Source: Natronococcus jeotgali DSM 18795
GTDB taxonomy: Archaea > Halobacteriota > Halobacteria > Halobacteriales > Natrialbaceae
Assembly: GCF_000337695.1 (NCBI RefSeq)
Contig: NZ_AOIA01000031.1
Span: forward strand, 1 to 64,000
Reading direction: 5' to 3'
DNA length: 64,000 nucleotides
Positions 9,254 through 17,624 of this stretch are shown here, in pieces (within the stretch, counting starts at the first letter, position 1; the number at the start of each line of letters is the position of its first letter). The notes under the pieces were generated by a model, which worked only from the letters and a program-made list of their open reading frames with translations, was not told the DNA's origin and did not search any database. The position numbers and the translations under genes are program-made.

Positions 9254-9859
9254 CTAGCCGAACACGTCGCCGCGGCGCTCGTGTTCGATCTCGGCCGCGA
9301 CCGCCTCGGCGACGTCGGCGCCGAACTCCCGCTCGAGCAGCCACAGCGCCAGGTCGATCCCCGCGGTGACCCCGCCGGCGGTGAGGACGTCGCCATCATC
9401 TACAACGCGTTCCTCGACGACGGTCGCGGCCGAGTCGCCGAGGTCCGCGAGCGCGTCGTGGTGGGTCGTCGCGGGGCGTCCCTCGAGCAGCCCCGCCTCG
9501 GCGAGGATCATCGCGCCGGTACAGACCGAGGCGACCGTCGCGCCCGCGGCGAAGCGGTCGTCGACGGCGGCCGGGATCGCACCGTCGTCGACGACGGCTC
9601 GCACGCCGCCGTCGGCGCTCGTCCAGCCGCCGCCGGGGACGACGAGCAGATCGGGGTCGCCGAGCGTGCCGTCGGGTTCCACCCGGAGTCCGTGGCTCGC
9701 CTCGACGAGCCCGTCGTCGGTTCCGTCCTCGAGCGTCACCAGTCGTGCCTCGAGGTCGGCCCCCGCTTCGCGGCCGTTCTCGAGCACCTCGTAGGGACCG
9801 ACGGCGTCGAGTTCGTCGAAGCCGTCGAACAGGAGGAGTTCCGCGGTAACGTTAGCCAT
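9254..9859 (-). CDS. DJ-1/PfpI family protein (isonitrile hydratase/AraC-sensor-like)
   Basis: A 201-residue class-I glutamine-amidotransferase-like fold protein. The nucleophile elbow ASVCTGAMILAEAGLL contains the expected Cys (about residue 112) and is followed by the TTHHD segment. The N-terminus LLLFDGFDELDAVGPYEVL is the usual DJ-1/PfpI start, with the conserved Glu. This subtype resembles isonitrile hydratases and stand-alone versions of the GlxA sensor domain. The true substrate is unknown. The ATG at 9857-9859 is well supported. Confidence 0.9.
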   Translation of the reverse strand: MANVTAELLLFDGFDELDAVGPYEVLENGREAGADLEARLVTLEDGTDDGLVEASHGLRVEPDGTLGDPDLLVVPGGGWTSADGGVRAVVDDGAIPAAVDDRFAAGATVASVCTGAMILAEAGLLEGRPATTHHDALADLGDSAATVVEERVVDDGDVLTAGGVTAGIDLALWLLEREFGADVAEAVAAEIEHERRGDVFG

Positions 9860-9950
9860 GTGAATGCGTTTCCGTCGGCGCGGAAACGCGTTTCGCCGAC
9901 TCCCGCGGTTCCCGCCGCGGCGATCGCCCGCGGAAGCGACTCGGCCGGGT

Positions 9951-10070
9951 TCACCGGGCCGTTTCCTCGTCCCGCGAGCGGGTCCCGCCGGGCCCGAAGA
10001 AGAGGCTGAGATAGAGCAACAGCACGATCATCCACGAGACGGCGACGAGCACTGCGACGGGAGCGCTCAT
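9951..10070 (-). CDS. Small single-span membrane protein
   Basis: A 39-codon gene starting MSAPVAVLVAVSWMIV. One hydrophobic helix occupies residues 4-25, followed by a short charged tail (GTRSRDEETAR). Such micro-membrane proteins are common in haloarchaea but have no known role. Its ATG overlaps the stop of the upstream candidate ORF by ATGA. I recognise no family. Confidence 0.55.
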   Translation of the reverse strand: MSAPVAVLVAVSWMIVLLLYLSLFFGPGGTRSRDEETAR

Positions 10071-10261
10071 CGGCGGAACCCGGCCGTTCGGTAGCCGTGG
10101 ACACCGAACGCGCGTCGGTTGTCGGCCGTCGGGCGAACCGTCCCGTCGGTCGTCGAACGAGTCGTACCCGTTCCGTTGTGGTCCTCGCGGATCGCGACCG
10201 TCTTCGGACGCTCGTGTAACGGAGCCATCGTCCCGTTCGGAAGTCCCACGACGCGGGTCAT
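10067..10261 (-). CDS. Possible small protein, translationally coupled to the micro-membrane protein
   Basis: A 64-codon frame (MTRVVGLPNGTMAPLHERPK...) ends with TGA overlapping the ATG of the membrane protein at 10068-10070. About 78% of its codons end in G or C, which is compatible with coding. It is more basic than typical haloarchaeal proteins and I recognise no homolog, so it may be a chance frame. The ATGA overlap is the main argument in favour. Confidence 0.3.
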   Translation of the reverse strand: MTRVVGLPNGTMAPLHERPKTVAIREDHNGTGTTRSTTDGTVRPTADNRRAFGVHGYRTAGFRR

Positions 10262-10529
10262 GAACGCTGCTAGGAGGGGACAACACGTCTCCGGAGTCCT
10301 CCGTCGTTCTCGGTAGGTCGCCGGGCGCCGCTCTCGGATCGCGCGCTCGAGCCTGCAGCAGTTACTTGCCGTTCGAAATCGACCTCACGGAGCAGATGCG
10401 ACGACGAGTTCGGCACCGACCGAGCGGATCGGCACGGACCCCTTCGGGTACACACGAGGCGATCCGGACGCGGCATCGATCCCAACCCGGAGAACGGCAA
10501 ACGGCGACCGCGCCGGGTTCGAGAGCGCG
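10262..10529. other. Intergenic stretch without recognised gene
   Basis: GC-rich DNA between the small membrane protein locus and the integral membrane protein at 10530. No convincing reading frame, RNA gene or strong TATA island was seen. The promoter of the downstream gene probably lies within it. Confidence 0.4.
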
Positions 10530-11807
10530 ATGAATCGGCGCCATCTCCTGCTGGTCGGGCTGTTCGTCCTCGCCGCCAGCTACCTGGTCGCCGGTGGGGC
10601 GATCGATCCGATTACGGGGTCGTCAGAGCCCGAGACGCTCGATCGCGATCGGCTGATACAGCCCGCGGAGAACGGCAGCTACGTCTGGCCGTACACCAGC
10701 CGCAGCCGGTCGAACGACGAACGGACGCTCGCGCTCAACCTGATCGTCCACGGCGACGACGATCGGGTCAGGCGGTCGCTGGTCGCCCAGGACGAACTCG
10801 AGTGGGAGGAAGTCGACGAGGAGAACCGAACCGAGGCCGACGCGGACGCCGATGACTCGACCCAGTGGGACGACGCGCACGGCTCGACCCGGTACACCTA
10901 CGTCGACACCGAACCCCACGGCGGCGGGGGCGTCTGGATCGAGGAGAGCTACCAGCTCCACGCGGGAACGTACCTCGGGAGTCGGCACCACATTCGGGCG
11001 TACACCACCGAAAACGACGACTGGACGGTGATCCAGGCTCACCGCGAGCACTTCGACTTCTTCCGGTTACGGCACACGGTAACCGACATCCAGCACTCCC
11101 AGAACGCGCTCGAGGCCGAGTACCTCGACGAGCCGTTCGTCGAGGAGGTGCGACGCGAGTACCACGGAACCCACGGCGGCTGGAACGACGGCTGGCTCTC
11201 GGCGATCGAACTGGCGACCCTCGTCTCCCTCGGAGCGGGGACCGTCCTCGGACTGTTCGGGACCGAGACGGCGGGTGGGATCGCCCGCGGCGCTCGGCGA
11301 CTGCTCGGCTGGACGTACCGGAACGTCCGCGGCTTCGTCCTCCTCGGAACGCTCGCGGGGCTGGTCGTCGGCGTTCGAAGCGCCGGGTTGGCCGTCGAGG
11401 CGGCGATCCCCTGGATCACGCCGCAGGCGTTCGTCGTGGTTCTGTACCCGATACTGGCGGTCGGTCCGCCGGTGGCGGCGATCGTGCTCACCCAGTCCCT
11501 CGAGCGGGCGGGCCGACTGTTGCGCCTGCAACGCGTCGTGAACTGGCTGGGTCGCCCGCTCGAGCCACAGCCGGCGTTCGCGTTCGCCGCCGTCGGGCTC
11601 GGGCTGGGATTCGTCCTCGATTTCGCCTCGATCGGCGTAACGGCGCTCCCGCTCGAGCTGTTGCTCCACCGGACGGGGCTGCTCGTCACGCTCGGCTTGC
11701 TCGCGGCGGGCGCCGCGCGAAACGACGCCGAGGGCGCCGCACTGTTCGGCATCGGCCTCCTGGGATGGATCGTCGGCCTCGCGATGCCGCTGTTGGGCTA
11801 CCTGTAG
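10530..11807 (+). CDS. Haloarchaeal multi-span membrane protein with extracytoplasmic domain
   Basis: A 425-residue protein that I cannot assign to a characterised family. It has an N-terminal signal-anchor (HLLLVGLFVLAASYLVAGGAI), a roughly 200-residue acidic outside domain rich in Trp, Tyr and His (QWDDAHGSTRYTYVDTE), then about six hydrophobic segments from residue 225 to the end. The layout suggests a sensor or an envelope-associated transporter accessory. The ATG at 10530 (MNRRHLLL) is the only sensible start before the signal-anchor. It appears to be transcribed alone. Confidence 0.75.
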   Translation: MNRRHLLLVGLFVLAASYLVAGGAIDPITGSSEPETLDRDRLIQPAENGSYVWPYTSRSRSNDERTLALNLIVHGDDDRVRRSLVAQDELEWEEVDEENRTEADADADDSTQWDDAHGSTRYTYVDTEPHGGGGVWIEESYQLHAGTYLGSRHHIRAYTTENDDWTVIQAHREHFDFFRLRHTVTDIQHSQNALEAEYLDEPFVEEVRREYHGTHGGWNDGWLSAIELATLVSLGAGTVLGLFGTETAGGIARGARRLLGWTYRNVRGFVLLGTLAGLVVGVRSAGLAVEAAIPWITPQAFVVVLYPILAVGPPVAAIVLTQSLERAGRLLRLQRVVNWLGRPLEPQPAFAFAAVGLGLGFVLDFASIGVTALPLELLLHRTGLLVTLGLLAAGAARNDAEGAALFGIGLLGWIVGLAMPLLGYL

Positions 11808-11916
11808 CGGCGTTCGAATCCGCCGTCCCGTCGCCGACCCGAGATCGAAGCCGTCGCGCCGTCACCGGCGGGGATCGGCCCCGGATTTAAGTAGCGAAAC
11901 GCGGCCAACGGCGTCC

Positions 11917-12681
11917 ATGATCGACGACGCAATCCGCGTGCTCGCGGGCGACTGTACCGTCATCGCCGAGGACGCGGATCGATCGGAGTACCGCGGCCGC
12001 GTGACGACGATCGTCAAGCCCGACAACACCGTGCTCGTCCACGACGTCGACGGCTACCAGCCCGTCGCCTGGCTCACCCGGGCCGACAGCGTCTCGAGCG
12101 ATCGGGCGAACGACTTCACGCTCGTCGCGAAGAAGGGGACCCAGACCCTGCGGATCGCGGCTCACGACCAGGACGGGTTCGCCCACTACCCGGCCTCGGC
12201 GGCGGGAACGCCCGTCGGCGCCTGTCCGGACTGCGGCGGCGCGCTCGTTCGCTCCTCCGGAGTGCACTGCGTCGGCTGCGGGGACCGCTACGGGATTCCC
12301 TCGGACGCGACGATCCGAGAGGAGCGCTGTGACTGTGGCCTCCCGCGAATGCGCGTCGAGCGCGGGCTCGCGTTCGACGTCTGTCTCGATCGAAGCTGCG
12401 AGTCGCTGGACGACGCCGTCCGCGAGGCGTTCGACCGCGAGTGGGACTGTCCGGAACCGGACTGCGACGGCGAGTTGCGGATCCTCCGTCGAGGCGGCCT
12501 GATCGCCGGCTGCGAGCACTACCCGGACTGCGACACCGGGTTCGCTCTCCCCGCCGGCGTCGTCGACGGCGACTGCGGCTGCGGGCTGCCGACCTTCGAG
12601 ACCGGGACCGGCGCGCGGTGTCTCGACGCGACCTGCGGACGGGTCGGCGAGTACCGCGTGGAAGCAGGCGTCGACGACTGA
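11917..12681 (+). CDS. NucS-N-terminal-like protein with topoisomerase-type zinc ribbons
   Basis: A 254-residue DNA-interaction protein. Residues 1-85 (AIRVLAGDCTVIAEDADRSEYRG...DNTVLVHDVDGYQPVAWL) resemble the DNA-binding half of NucS/DUF91 endonucleases. The remainder has four to five Cys-pair modules (CPDCGG, CVGCGD, CDCGLP, CPEPDCDG, CGCGLP) like topoisomerase C4 zinc ribbons. No RecB-type nuclease active site follows, so cleavage activity is unlikely. It could be a DNA or RNA binding protein. It lies 45 bases upstream of endA on the same strand, an arrangement I believe recurs in haloarchaea. ATG 11917 follows a TTTAAG element by about 30 bases. Confidence 0.75.
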   Translation: MIDDAIRVLAGDCTVIAEDADRSEYRGRVTTIVKPDNTVLVHDVDGYQPVAWLTRADSVSSDRANDFTLVAKKGTQTLRIAAHDQDGFAHYPASAAGTPVGACPDCGGALVRSSGVHCVGCGDRYGIPSDATIREERCDCGLPRMRVERGLAFDVCLDRSCESLDDAVREAFDREWDCPEPDCDGELRILRRGGLIAGCEHYPDCDTGFALPAGVVDGDCGCGLPTFETGTGARCLDATCGRVGEYRVEAGVDD

Positions 12682-12726
12682 AACGCGATCCACAGCCACT
12701 TAGTGATTCCCGGCGAAGGGACGGGT

Positions 12727-13764
12727 ATGTCACTCGAGGGGCGGTTCGAGGACGGCGTCGTCCGCGTCGGCGGCGACGCCCGCCAGCGCTATCACGACTC
12801 GCGAGGATACGGCTATCCGCTCGAGGGCAACGAGATCGCCCTCGCGCCGGTCGAGGCGGCCCACCTGCTCTACCGTGGCGACCTCGCGGCCGTCGTCGAC
12901 GGCGACGAGCGCCTCGATTTCCGCTCGTTTCTGGCCCGCGAACCCGGCCCCGACTTCGGCGTTCGGTTCCTGGTGTACGCCGACCTCCGCGAGCGGGGCT
13001 TCTATCTCGCGCCGGCGGCCGAGCCGTGGCTCGAGGACCCGCCGGAGACGGAGTTCGCCGTCTTTCCGCGGGGCAAAGGGCCCGGAGACGGCGAGATCGC
13101 CTACGCGCTGCGGGTGCTGGGGGAACGAACCGACGTCGCCGGCCGGGACCTCGAGGCGGGCGTCCTCGCGGTCGTCGACGAGGAAAGCGAGATCACGTAC
13201 TTCGAGGTGGCCCGGCGGGAACCGACGGGGAGTTCGGCGTCGGGACTGCCCGAGGGCTGCGAGGCGGACCTGCTCGCCGACCGGGTGGTCGTCTGGGAGC
13301 CGCCCCTGGAACTCTACGAGGAGACCTTCTACGGCCAGCCTCTCGAGGGTCGAGAGTACGACGAGCCGACGCTGCAGTGCTCGCTGCTCGAGGCGGCCTA
13401 CCTCGCCGAGGGAGGGGCGATCGACCTCGATCCGGCGACCGTCCGGGAACGGGGCCGCGAGGTCGAAGGCGAGCGGTTCGACCGCCGGTTCCGGGTGTAT
13501 ACGGAACTGCGAGAGCGCGGCGTCGTCCCCAAGACGGGCTACAAGTTCGGCGCGGACTTCCGGACCTACGCCGACGTCGAGAGCGTCGACGATCTGGGTC
13601 ACTCCGAACTGCTCGTTCGGGTCCACCCGGCCGACCACGTCTTCGAGCCCCGCGACGTCGCACTCGACGTCAGACTCGCCCACGGCGTCCGGAAGACGAT
13701 GGTGGTCGCGCTCGTCGGCGAGAACGGGATCGACTGGTGGTCCCTCGAGCGGCTGACGCCCTGA
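12727..13764 (+). CDS. endA: tRNA-splicing endonuclease (tandem-repeat type)
   Basis: Cuts the bulge-helix-bulge of intron-containing tRNA and rRNA precursors. The 345 residues form two fused copies of the archaeal endonuclease unit, as in haloarchaeal homodimers. Only the second copy keeps the catalytic triad: Tyr in YKFGADFRTY (about residue 277), His in GHSELLVRV, and Lys in GVRKTMVVAL. The first copy (FGVRFLVYADLRERGFYL) is structural. I prefer ATG 12727 (MSLEGRFEDG) over the in-frame codon 24 bases upstream. trpS follows 50 bases later, and in many haloarchaea the tRNA-Trp gene carries the intron this enzyme removes. Confidence 0.95.
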   Translation: MSLEGRFEDGVVRVGGDARQRYHDSRGYGYPLEGNEIALAPVEAAHLLYRGDLAAVVDGDERLDFRSFLAREPGPDFGVRFLVYADLRERGFYLAPAAEPWLEDPPETEFAVFPRGKGPGDGEIAYALRVLGERTDVAGRDLEAGVLAVVDEESEITYFEVARREPTGSSASGLPEGCEADLLADRVVVWEPPLELYEETFYGQPLEGREYDEPTLQCSLLEAAYLAEGGAIDLDPATVRERGREVEGERFDRRFRVYTELRERGVVPKTGYKFGADFRTYADVESVDDLGHSELLVRVHPADHVFEPRDVALDVRLAHGVRKTMVVALVGENGIDWWSLERLTP

Positions 13765-13813
13765 CGGAACGAAGGCGAAGGTTTTTGCGTGCCTGAGCGC
13801 CAAAGCGGTGATG

Positions 13814-15391
13814 ATGACCGGAGACGACCCACTCGAGGAGTCCGAGTCAGGGAAACCAGTGACCGATGGCGGAGCAGCGGGCGCCGACGACGTCGCGCTG
13901 GACCCGTGGGGCTCCTCGGCCGTCTCCGACTACCGCAAGCTGTTCGAGGAGTTCGGTATCGAGCGCTTCGACGAGGTCCTCGAGGAGGTGCCCGACCCCC
14001 ACTACCTGATGCGCCGCGGCGTCATCTTCGGCCACCGGGACTACCGTCCCGTCGCCGAGGCGCTGCGGGAGGGCGAGGACGCCGCGGTCCTCTCGGGCTT
14101 TATGCCCACCGGGGATCCCCACATCGGACACAAGCTCGTGTTCGACGAGATTATCTGGCACCAGCAGCGGGGCGCCGACGCCTACGGGCTGATCGCCGAC
14201 CTCGAGGCCAACTCGGCCCGCGGGATGAGCTGGGACGAGATCGACGAGCACGCCCGCGATTACCTGCTCTCCTTGCTCGCGCTCGGGTTCGATCCCGAGG
14301 AGGGGACGCTGTACCGACAGTCGACGAACCGCGAGCTACAGGACCTGGCCTTCGAGCTGGGCGCCGACGCCAACTTCTCGGAGCTGGAGGCGATCTACGG
14401 CTTCGACGGCGGGACCGACGTCTCGCACATGCAGTCGGTCGTCACCCAGATGGCCGACATCCTCTATCCCCAGCTCGAGGAGCCGAAACCGACCGTCATC
14501 CCGGTCGGTCCCGACCAGGACCCACACGTTCGCCTGGCGCGGGATCTGGCCGAACGAACGCGTTTCTTCAAGGTCTCGAAGGCCTACGCGAGCTTCGAAC
14601 TCGAGCCCGCGGAACGCGACCTCGTCGCCGATCTCTACGAACAGCTCGATCCGGCCGAGTTCGACGACGACTCGCTTCGCTGCGTCCACGTCGCCGAGGC
14701 GATCGAGGAGACACCCCTCGAGGAACTGGGCGTCCCCGCCGACACGCTGGGTTCGGTTCTGACGAAACTCGAGGAAGCCGGCATGGAGCCCGTCCGTCCG
14801 CGAACCCGATTTTTCGATCGGCGGGCGACCGACGAGGCCTTCGACGCGCTTATCGACGCGATCGACGGCGAGAAGCGCGTCTACGAGAACCACGTCGACG
14901 CCTTCGAGCTCGAGGTCGGCGAGGCCGAGGAGCTGGCCCGCGAGGTCGAGGTCGACAACGGCGGCTACGGGTTCCGCCCGCCGTCCTCGATCTACCACCG
15001 CTTCATGACCGGGCTCACGGGCGGGAAGATGTCCTCGTCGGTTCCCGCGTCGCACATCTCACTGCTCGACGACCCCGAAGACGGCTACGACAAGGTCAAG
15101 GCCGCGACCACGGGCGGTCGCGAGACCGCCGCGGAACAACGCGAGAAGGGCGGCAAGGCCGACGAGTGTCCCGTCTACGAGCTGTACGCCTACCTGCTCG
15201 CGGGCGACGACGACGAGTTCGCCAAGCGAGTGTACGACGAGTGCGTCGGCGGCGAGCGGCTCTGTGGCGACTGCAAGGAACAGGCCGCCCAGCTCATACG
15301 GGAGTTCCTCGCCGAACACCAGGAGAAACGCGCCGAGGTCGAGGGGCTGCTCGAGGACGCCGACATCGAACTCGAGTCGCCCCGAGCCTGA
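13814..15391 (+). CDS. trpS: Tryptophanyl-tRNA synthetase
   Basis: Class-I synthetase charging tRNA-Trp. It has the archaeal/eukaryotic architecture with HIGH (DPHIGH, residues about 102-106), the VGPDQDPH segment and KMSSS (about residue 405). Three consecutive in-frame start codons occur (GTG 13808, ATG 13811, ATG 13814) and the choice is arbitrary. A TTTTTG element near 13780 points to a start close to this cluster. At about 525 residues it is longer than the usual 430. The extra length is an acidic N-terminal extension and an insertion between residues about 270 and 330, typical of haloarchaea. It follows endA. Confidence 0.95.
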   Translation: MTGDDPLEESESGKPVTDGGAAGADDVALDPWGSSAVSDYRKLFEEFGIERFDEVLEEVPDPHYLMRRGVIFGHRDYRPVAEALREGEDAAVLSGFMPTGDPHIGHKLVFDEIIWHQQRGADAYGLIADLEANSARGMSWDEIDEHARDYLLSLLALGFDPEEGTLYRQSTNRELQDLAFELGADANFSELEAIYGFDGGTDVSHMQSVVTQMADILYPQLEEPKPTVIPVGPDQDPHVRLARDLAERTRFFKVSKAYASFELEPAERDLVADLYEQLDPAEFDDDSLRCVHVAEAIEETPLEELGVPADTLGSVLTKLEEAGMEPVRPRTRFFDRRATDEAFDALIDAIDGEKRVYENHVDAFELEVGEAEELAREVEVDNGGYGFRPPSSIYHRFMTGLTGGKMSSSVPASHISLLDDPEDGYDKVKAATTGGRETAAEQREKGGKADECPVYELYAYLLAGDDDEFAKRVYDECVGGERLCGDCKEQAAQLIREFLAEHQEKRAEVEGLLEDADIELESPRA

Positions 15392-15403
15392 TCGGGATCG
15401 CGG

Positions 15404-16066
15404 TCAGCGGTTCCGGATGCGCATTCCGCCGCAGTCGAGTTCGACGCGGTCGCGCTGTCGAATGTCCTCGTAACGGCTCTCACCGACGCCGATCGCCGCC
15501 GGGATCGAAAACTCCGCGGCCCGGACGGCCATATGCGAGTTCACGCCGCCGTACATCGTGACGAAGCCGGCGATGTCGTGCCCGAAGAGCCAGTCGTAGC
15601 CGGGGTCGGCCTGCGGAACGATGGCGATCTTGTCCGCCAGCGAGAGCTCCGTCACGTCCGCGTCCTCGATCGGTACGACCTCGCCGGAGACCGTACGGTC
15701 CGTCACGAACGTCGGATCCCTGGCGGGGCGGTCGAACGCGAGGAAGTCGGATTCGGAGGTCAGCAGCGGGGGCAACTCGACCGCGTTCGCCAGCTCCCGG
15801 GTTCGCCTCCCGTCCTCGCCACGGGAGAGAAGCCACGCCGCAGCGTCCGTCCGCGGCCCGCCGTCCGCGATCCGGAACAGATCCGAGATCGGGACGTGGG
15901 AGAGCTCCTCGCGCGAGAGTCCGCGCTCCTCGCCGAAGGCGGCGATCTCCTCGAGCGCGGCGCTGAGGTTGCGCGAGAAGACGAACTTCGCGTACTCGCG
16001 GCCCTCGATCGCCGTTTTAAGAAACGAGACGAACGCCGGGACGTCTGCCGGCAGTCCGATCGACCC
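15404..16066 (-). pseudogene. Truncated PEP-utilising enzyme (C-terminal phosphohistidine domain)
   Basis: The frame stays open from about 16066 to the stop at 15404 but has no proper start codon. The 220 residues match the end of PEP-synthase or rifampicin-phosphotransferase-like proteins: EYAKFVFSRNLSAALEEIA, then a swivelling domain with the His-bearing MYGGVNSHMAVRAAEFSIP (usual form TxxGGxTSHxAxxARExGIP). The N-terminal ATP- and PEP-binding parts are missing. The match stops exactly where a divergent asparagine-synthase-like fragment begins, indicating a deletion that removed the start of both genes. Confidence 0.75.
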
Positions 16067-17330
16067 TCGCCGTCTCGCTCGAGGACGGCGGAGTCGACGA
16101 GCGGCGGTACTGGAAACCGAGCTACGATCCGCGGAGTCGGTCGCCGACCTACTTCGCGAAGCGGATCGCCGAACGGCTGCGGGAGGTCGCCGAGGAACGA
16201 ACGCGACCGGACGGCGAGTACGCGCTCATGCTGAGCGGCGGCAGCGATTCGCGGCTAATTCTCGCCGCGCTGACCGCCGCCGACCGCGGCGTTCGGGCCT
16301 TCCACATGAACGACTGGCACAACGTGGAGGCCGAGATCACGCGCCGAGTCGCCGAGACGGCGGGCGTTCCGATCACGTTCCTGCGACGCGACCGCGACTA
16401 CCAGGCGCGCGCTCTCGTCGGTACCGCGGATCGCGACGTTCGACGGCTACTTCAACCGGCTCCACGCCGGCGGGTTCGAGGATCGCCTCTCCGACGCCGT
16501 TGACGTCCTGTTCACGGGTCACTACGGCGACATCCTGTTCAAGGGCGATCACCTGCCGACCCGAACGGTCGACCTCGGCCCGGTCGGTTCGTTCGAGGTC
16601 CCGTTCGAACGGACGCTGTCGTCTATCGACGAGTTCGCCGACTACCGCACCACCGAGGCCCCCGCGTACATCTCCGGGGCGCTCGATCGATCGGTACGGG
16701 ACATCTACCGCGCGAACGTGACGCCTCGAGGCGACGGACTCGTCGATCACGGGATCGAGTACGACACCCTCGGAGGGCCTGCTGTTCGGTCGGTGTCCGT
16801 TCACCAACAGCTCGTCGCATTTCTTCTACTACGGCACGCTCCAGATGATGCCGTCCGGAACGCTCTTTCTCGACAACCGGCTGCTGGAGCTCTTCCAGCG
16901 CGTTCCGCGACGGTACTTCCACCGGGGGAACCTCATCGGTCGCGCGATCGAGATGCTCGATCCCGACCTTGCGGCCATCCCGCACGCGTCGACCGGAACG
17001 TCGCTCTCGTCGCCGGTTCCCGTCCAGTGGGCCGGCGAGGTCGCGACCGCGTTCAAGCGCCGGTACGTCGATCGGTCGCCGGCGAAAGCCCACTGGACCC
17101 ACGGCGCCTGGCCCGACCACAACGAACTCATTCGCACGCACCCGTTCGTCCGCGACACCCTCGAGGAACACGAGTCGACGATCCGCGCTCTCCCCTTCCT
17201 CGACGCGGCGGGGGTCGATCGGTGTTACGAGGAGCACCTCGACGGCGGGGCGAACCTGGGACCGCTGTACACGCTGGCGACGTTTCTCAACATGCCCGTC
17301 ACGCAGTATATCGGGGACCGAACGACCTGA
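16054..17330 (+). pseudogene. Asparagine-synthase-like protein, N-terminally truncated and frameshifted
   Basis: The translated pieces form a C-terminal asparagine synthetase (PP-loop ATPase) domain: ERRYWKPSYDP, the ATP pyrophosphatase loop LMLSGGSDSRL (ATG 16228 lies just before it), HMNDWHNVEAEITR, then FTGHYGDILFKGDH and a C-terminal part ending VTQYIGDRTT. The frame must change twice, near 16425-16435 and near 16772-16778, each by +1. The glutaminase domain expected upstream is absent. Homologs of this kind occur in haloarchaeal surface-polysaccharide loci, so this may be a relic of one. Assembly error could explain the shifts but not the missing N-terminus. Confidence 0.8.
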
Positions 17331-17383
17331 TCGGTCCTCGGCGTCGCGTAACGCTTTTGGAACCGCGTTGCGATCGTTGGCAC

Positions 17384-17464
17384 ATGGCATCCGAGTCCCA
17401 CCGCCGGTGTGTCGCCCGCCAGCCAGCGCCGCGTCCGGGGTTCGGTTTCTTCTTCGCCCGGTAA
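17384..17464 (+). CDS. Candidate Phe-rich leader peptide upstream of pheST
   Basis: A 26-codon frame starting at ATG 17384 ends GFGFFFAR-stop, so four of its last seven residues are Phe (TTC GGT TTC TTC TTC, 17441-17455). A TATA-like CTTTTGG (about 17354-17360) lies 25-30 bases before the ATG, matching leaderless initiation. The TAA sits in the 3-base loop of a perfect GCCCGG/CCGGGC hairpin, and a second hairpin (17536-17554) lies before pheS. The arrangement is like bacterial amino-acid attenuators such as pheM. I know of no established archaeal counterpart, so the regulatory role is inference. Confidence 0.6.
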   Translation: MASESHRRCVARQPAPRPGFGFFFAR

Positions 17465-17470
17465 CCGGGC
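17456..17470 (+). promoter_or_regulatory. Hairpin enclosing the leader stop codon
   Basis: GCCCGG-TAA-CCGGGC is a perfect 6-bp stem whose loop is exactly the stop codon of the Phe-rich leader ORF. A ribosome paused on the preceding Phe codons or at the stop would block this stem. No U-run follows, so it is not a classical intrinsic terminator. Confidence 0.55.
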
Positions 17471-17535
17471 CGGTGGACTCGAGGGCGATACCACCGATCG
17501 GCCTCGTCGAAACCGTCCGCGACGTCGTCCTCGAG

Positions 17536-17554
17536 GTCGCTCGAGTCGAGCGAC
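17536..17554 (+). promoter_or_regulatory. Stem-loop between leader ORF and pheS
   Basis: GTCGCTCG-AGT-CGAGCGAC is a perfect 8-bp inverted repeat with a 3-base loop, 70 bases before the pheS start. It is the strongest secondary-structure candidate in the 160-base leader and could act as a pause, sequestering or attenuating element. Its function is inferred from position only. Confidence 0.5.
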
Positions 17555-17624
17555 TCGGATCGGGGACGCGTCGAACGGAGTCGGAACCGCTAACTGACCG
17601 ACCGACAGCCATTCAGACAAGCGA

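Noticed and set aside
16228-16503. Stand-alone small PP-loop protein
   Set aside because: The frame is just the middle piece of the frameshifted asparagine-synthase-like gene; the homology continues in the other two frames.
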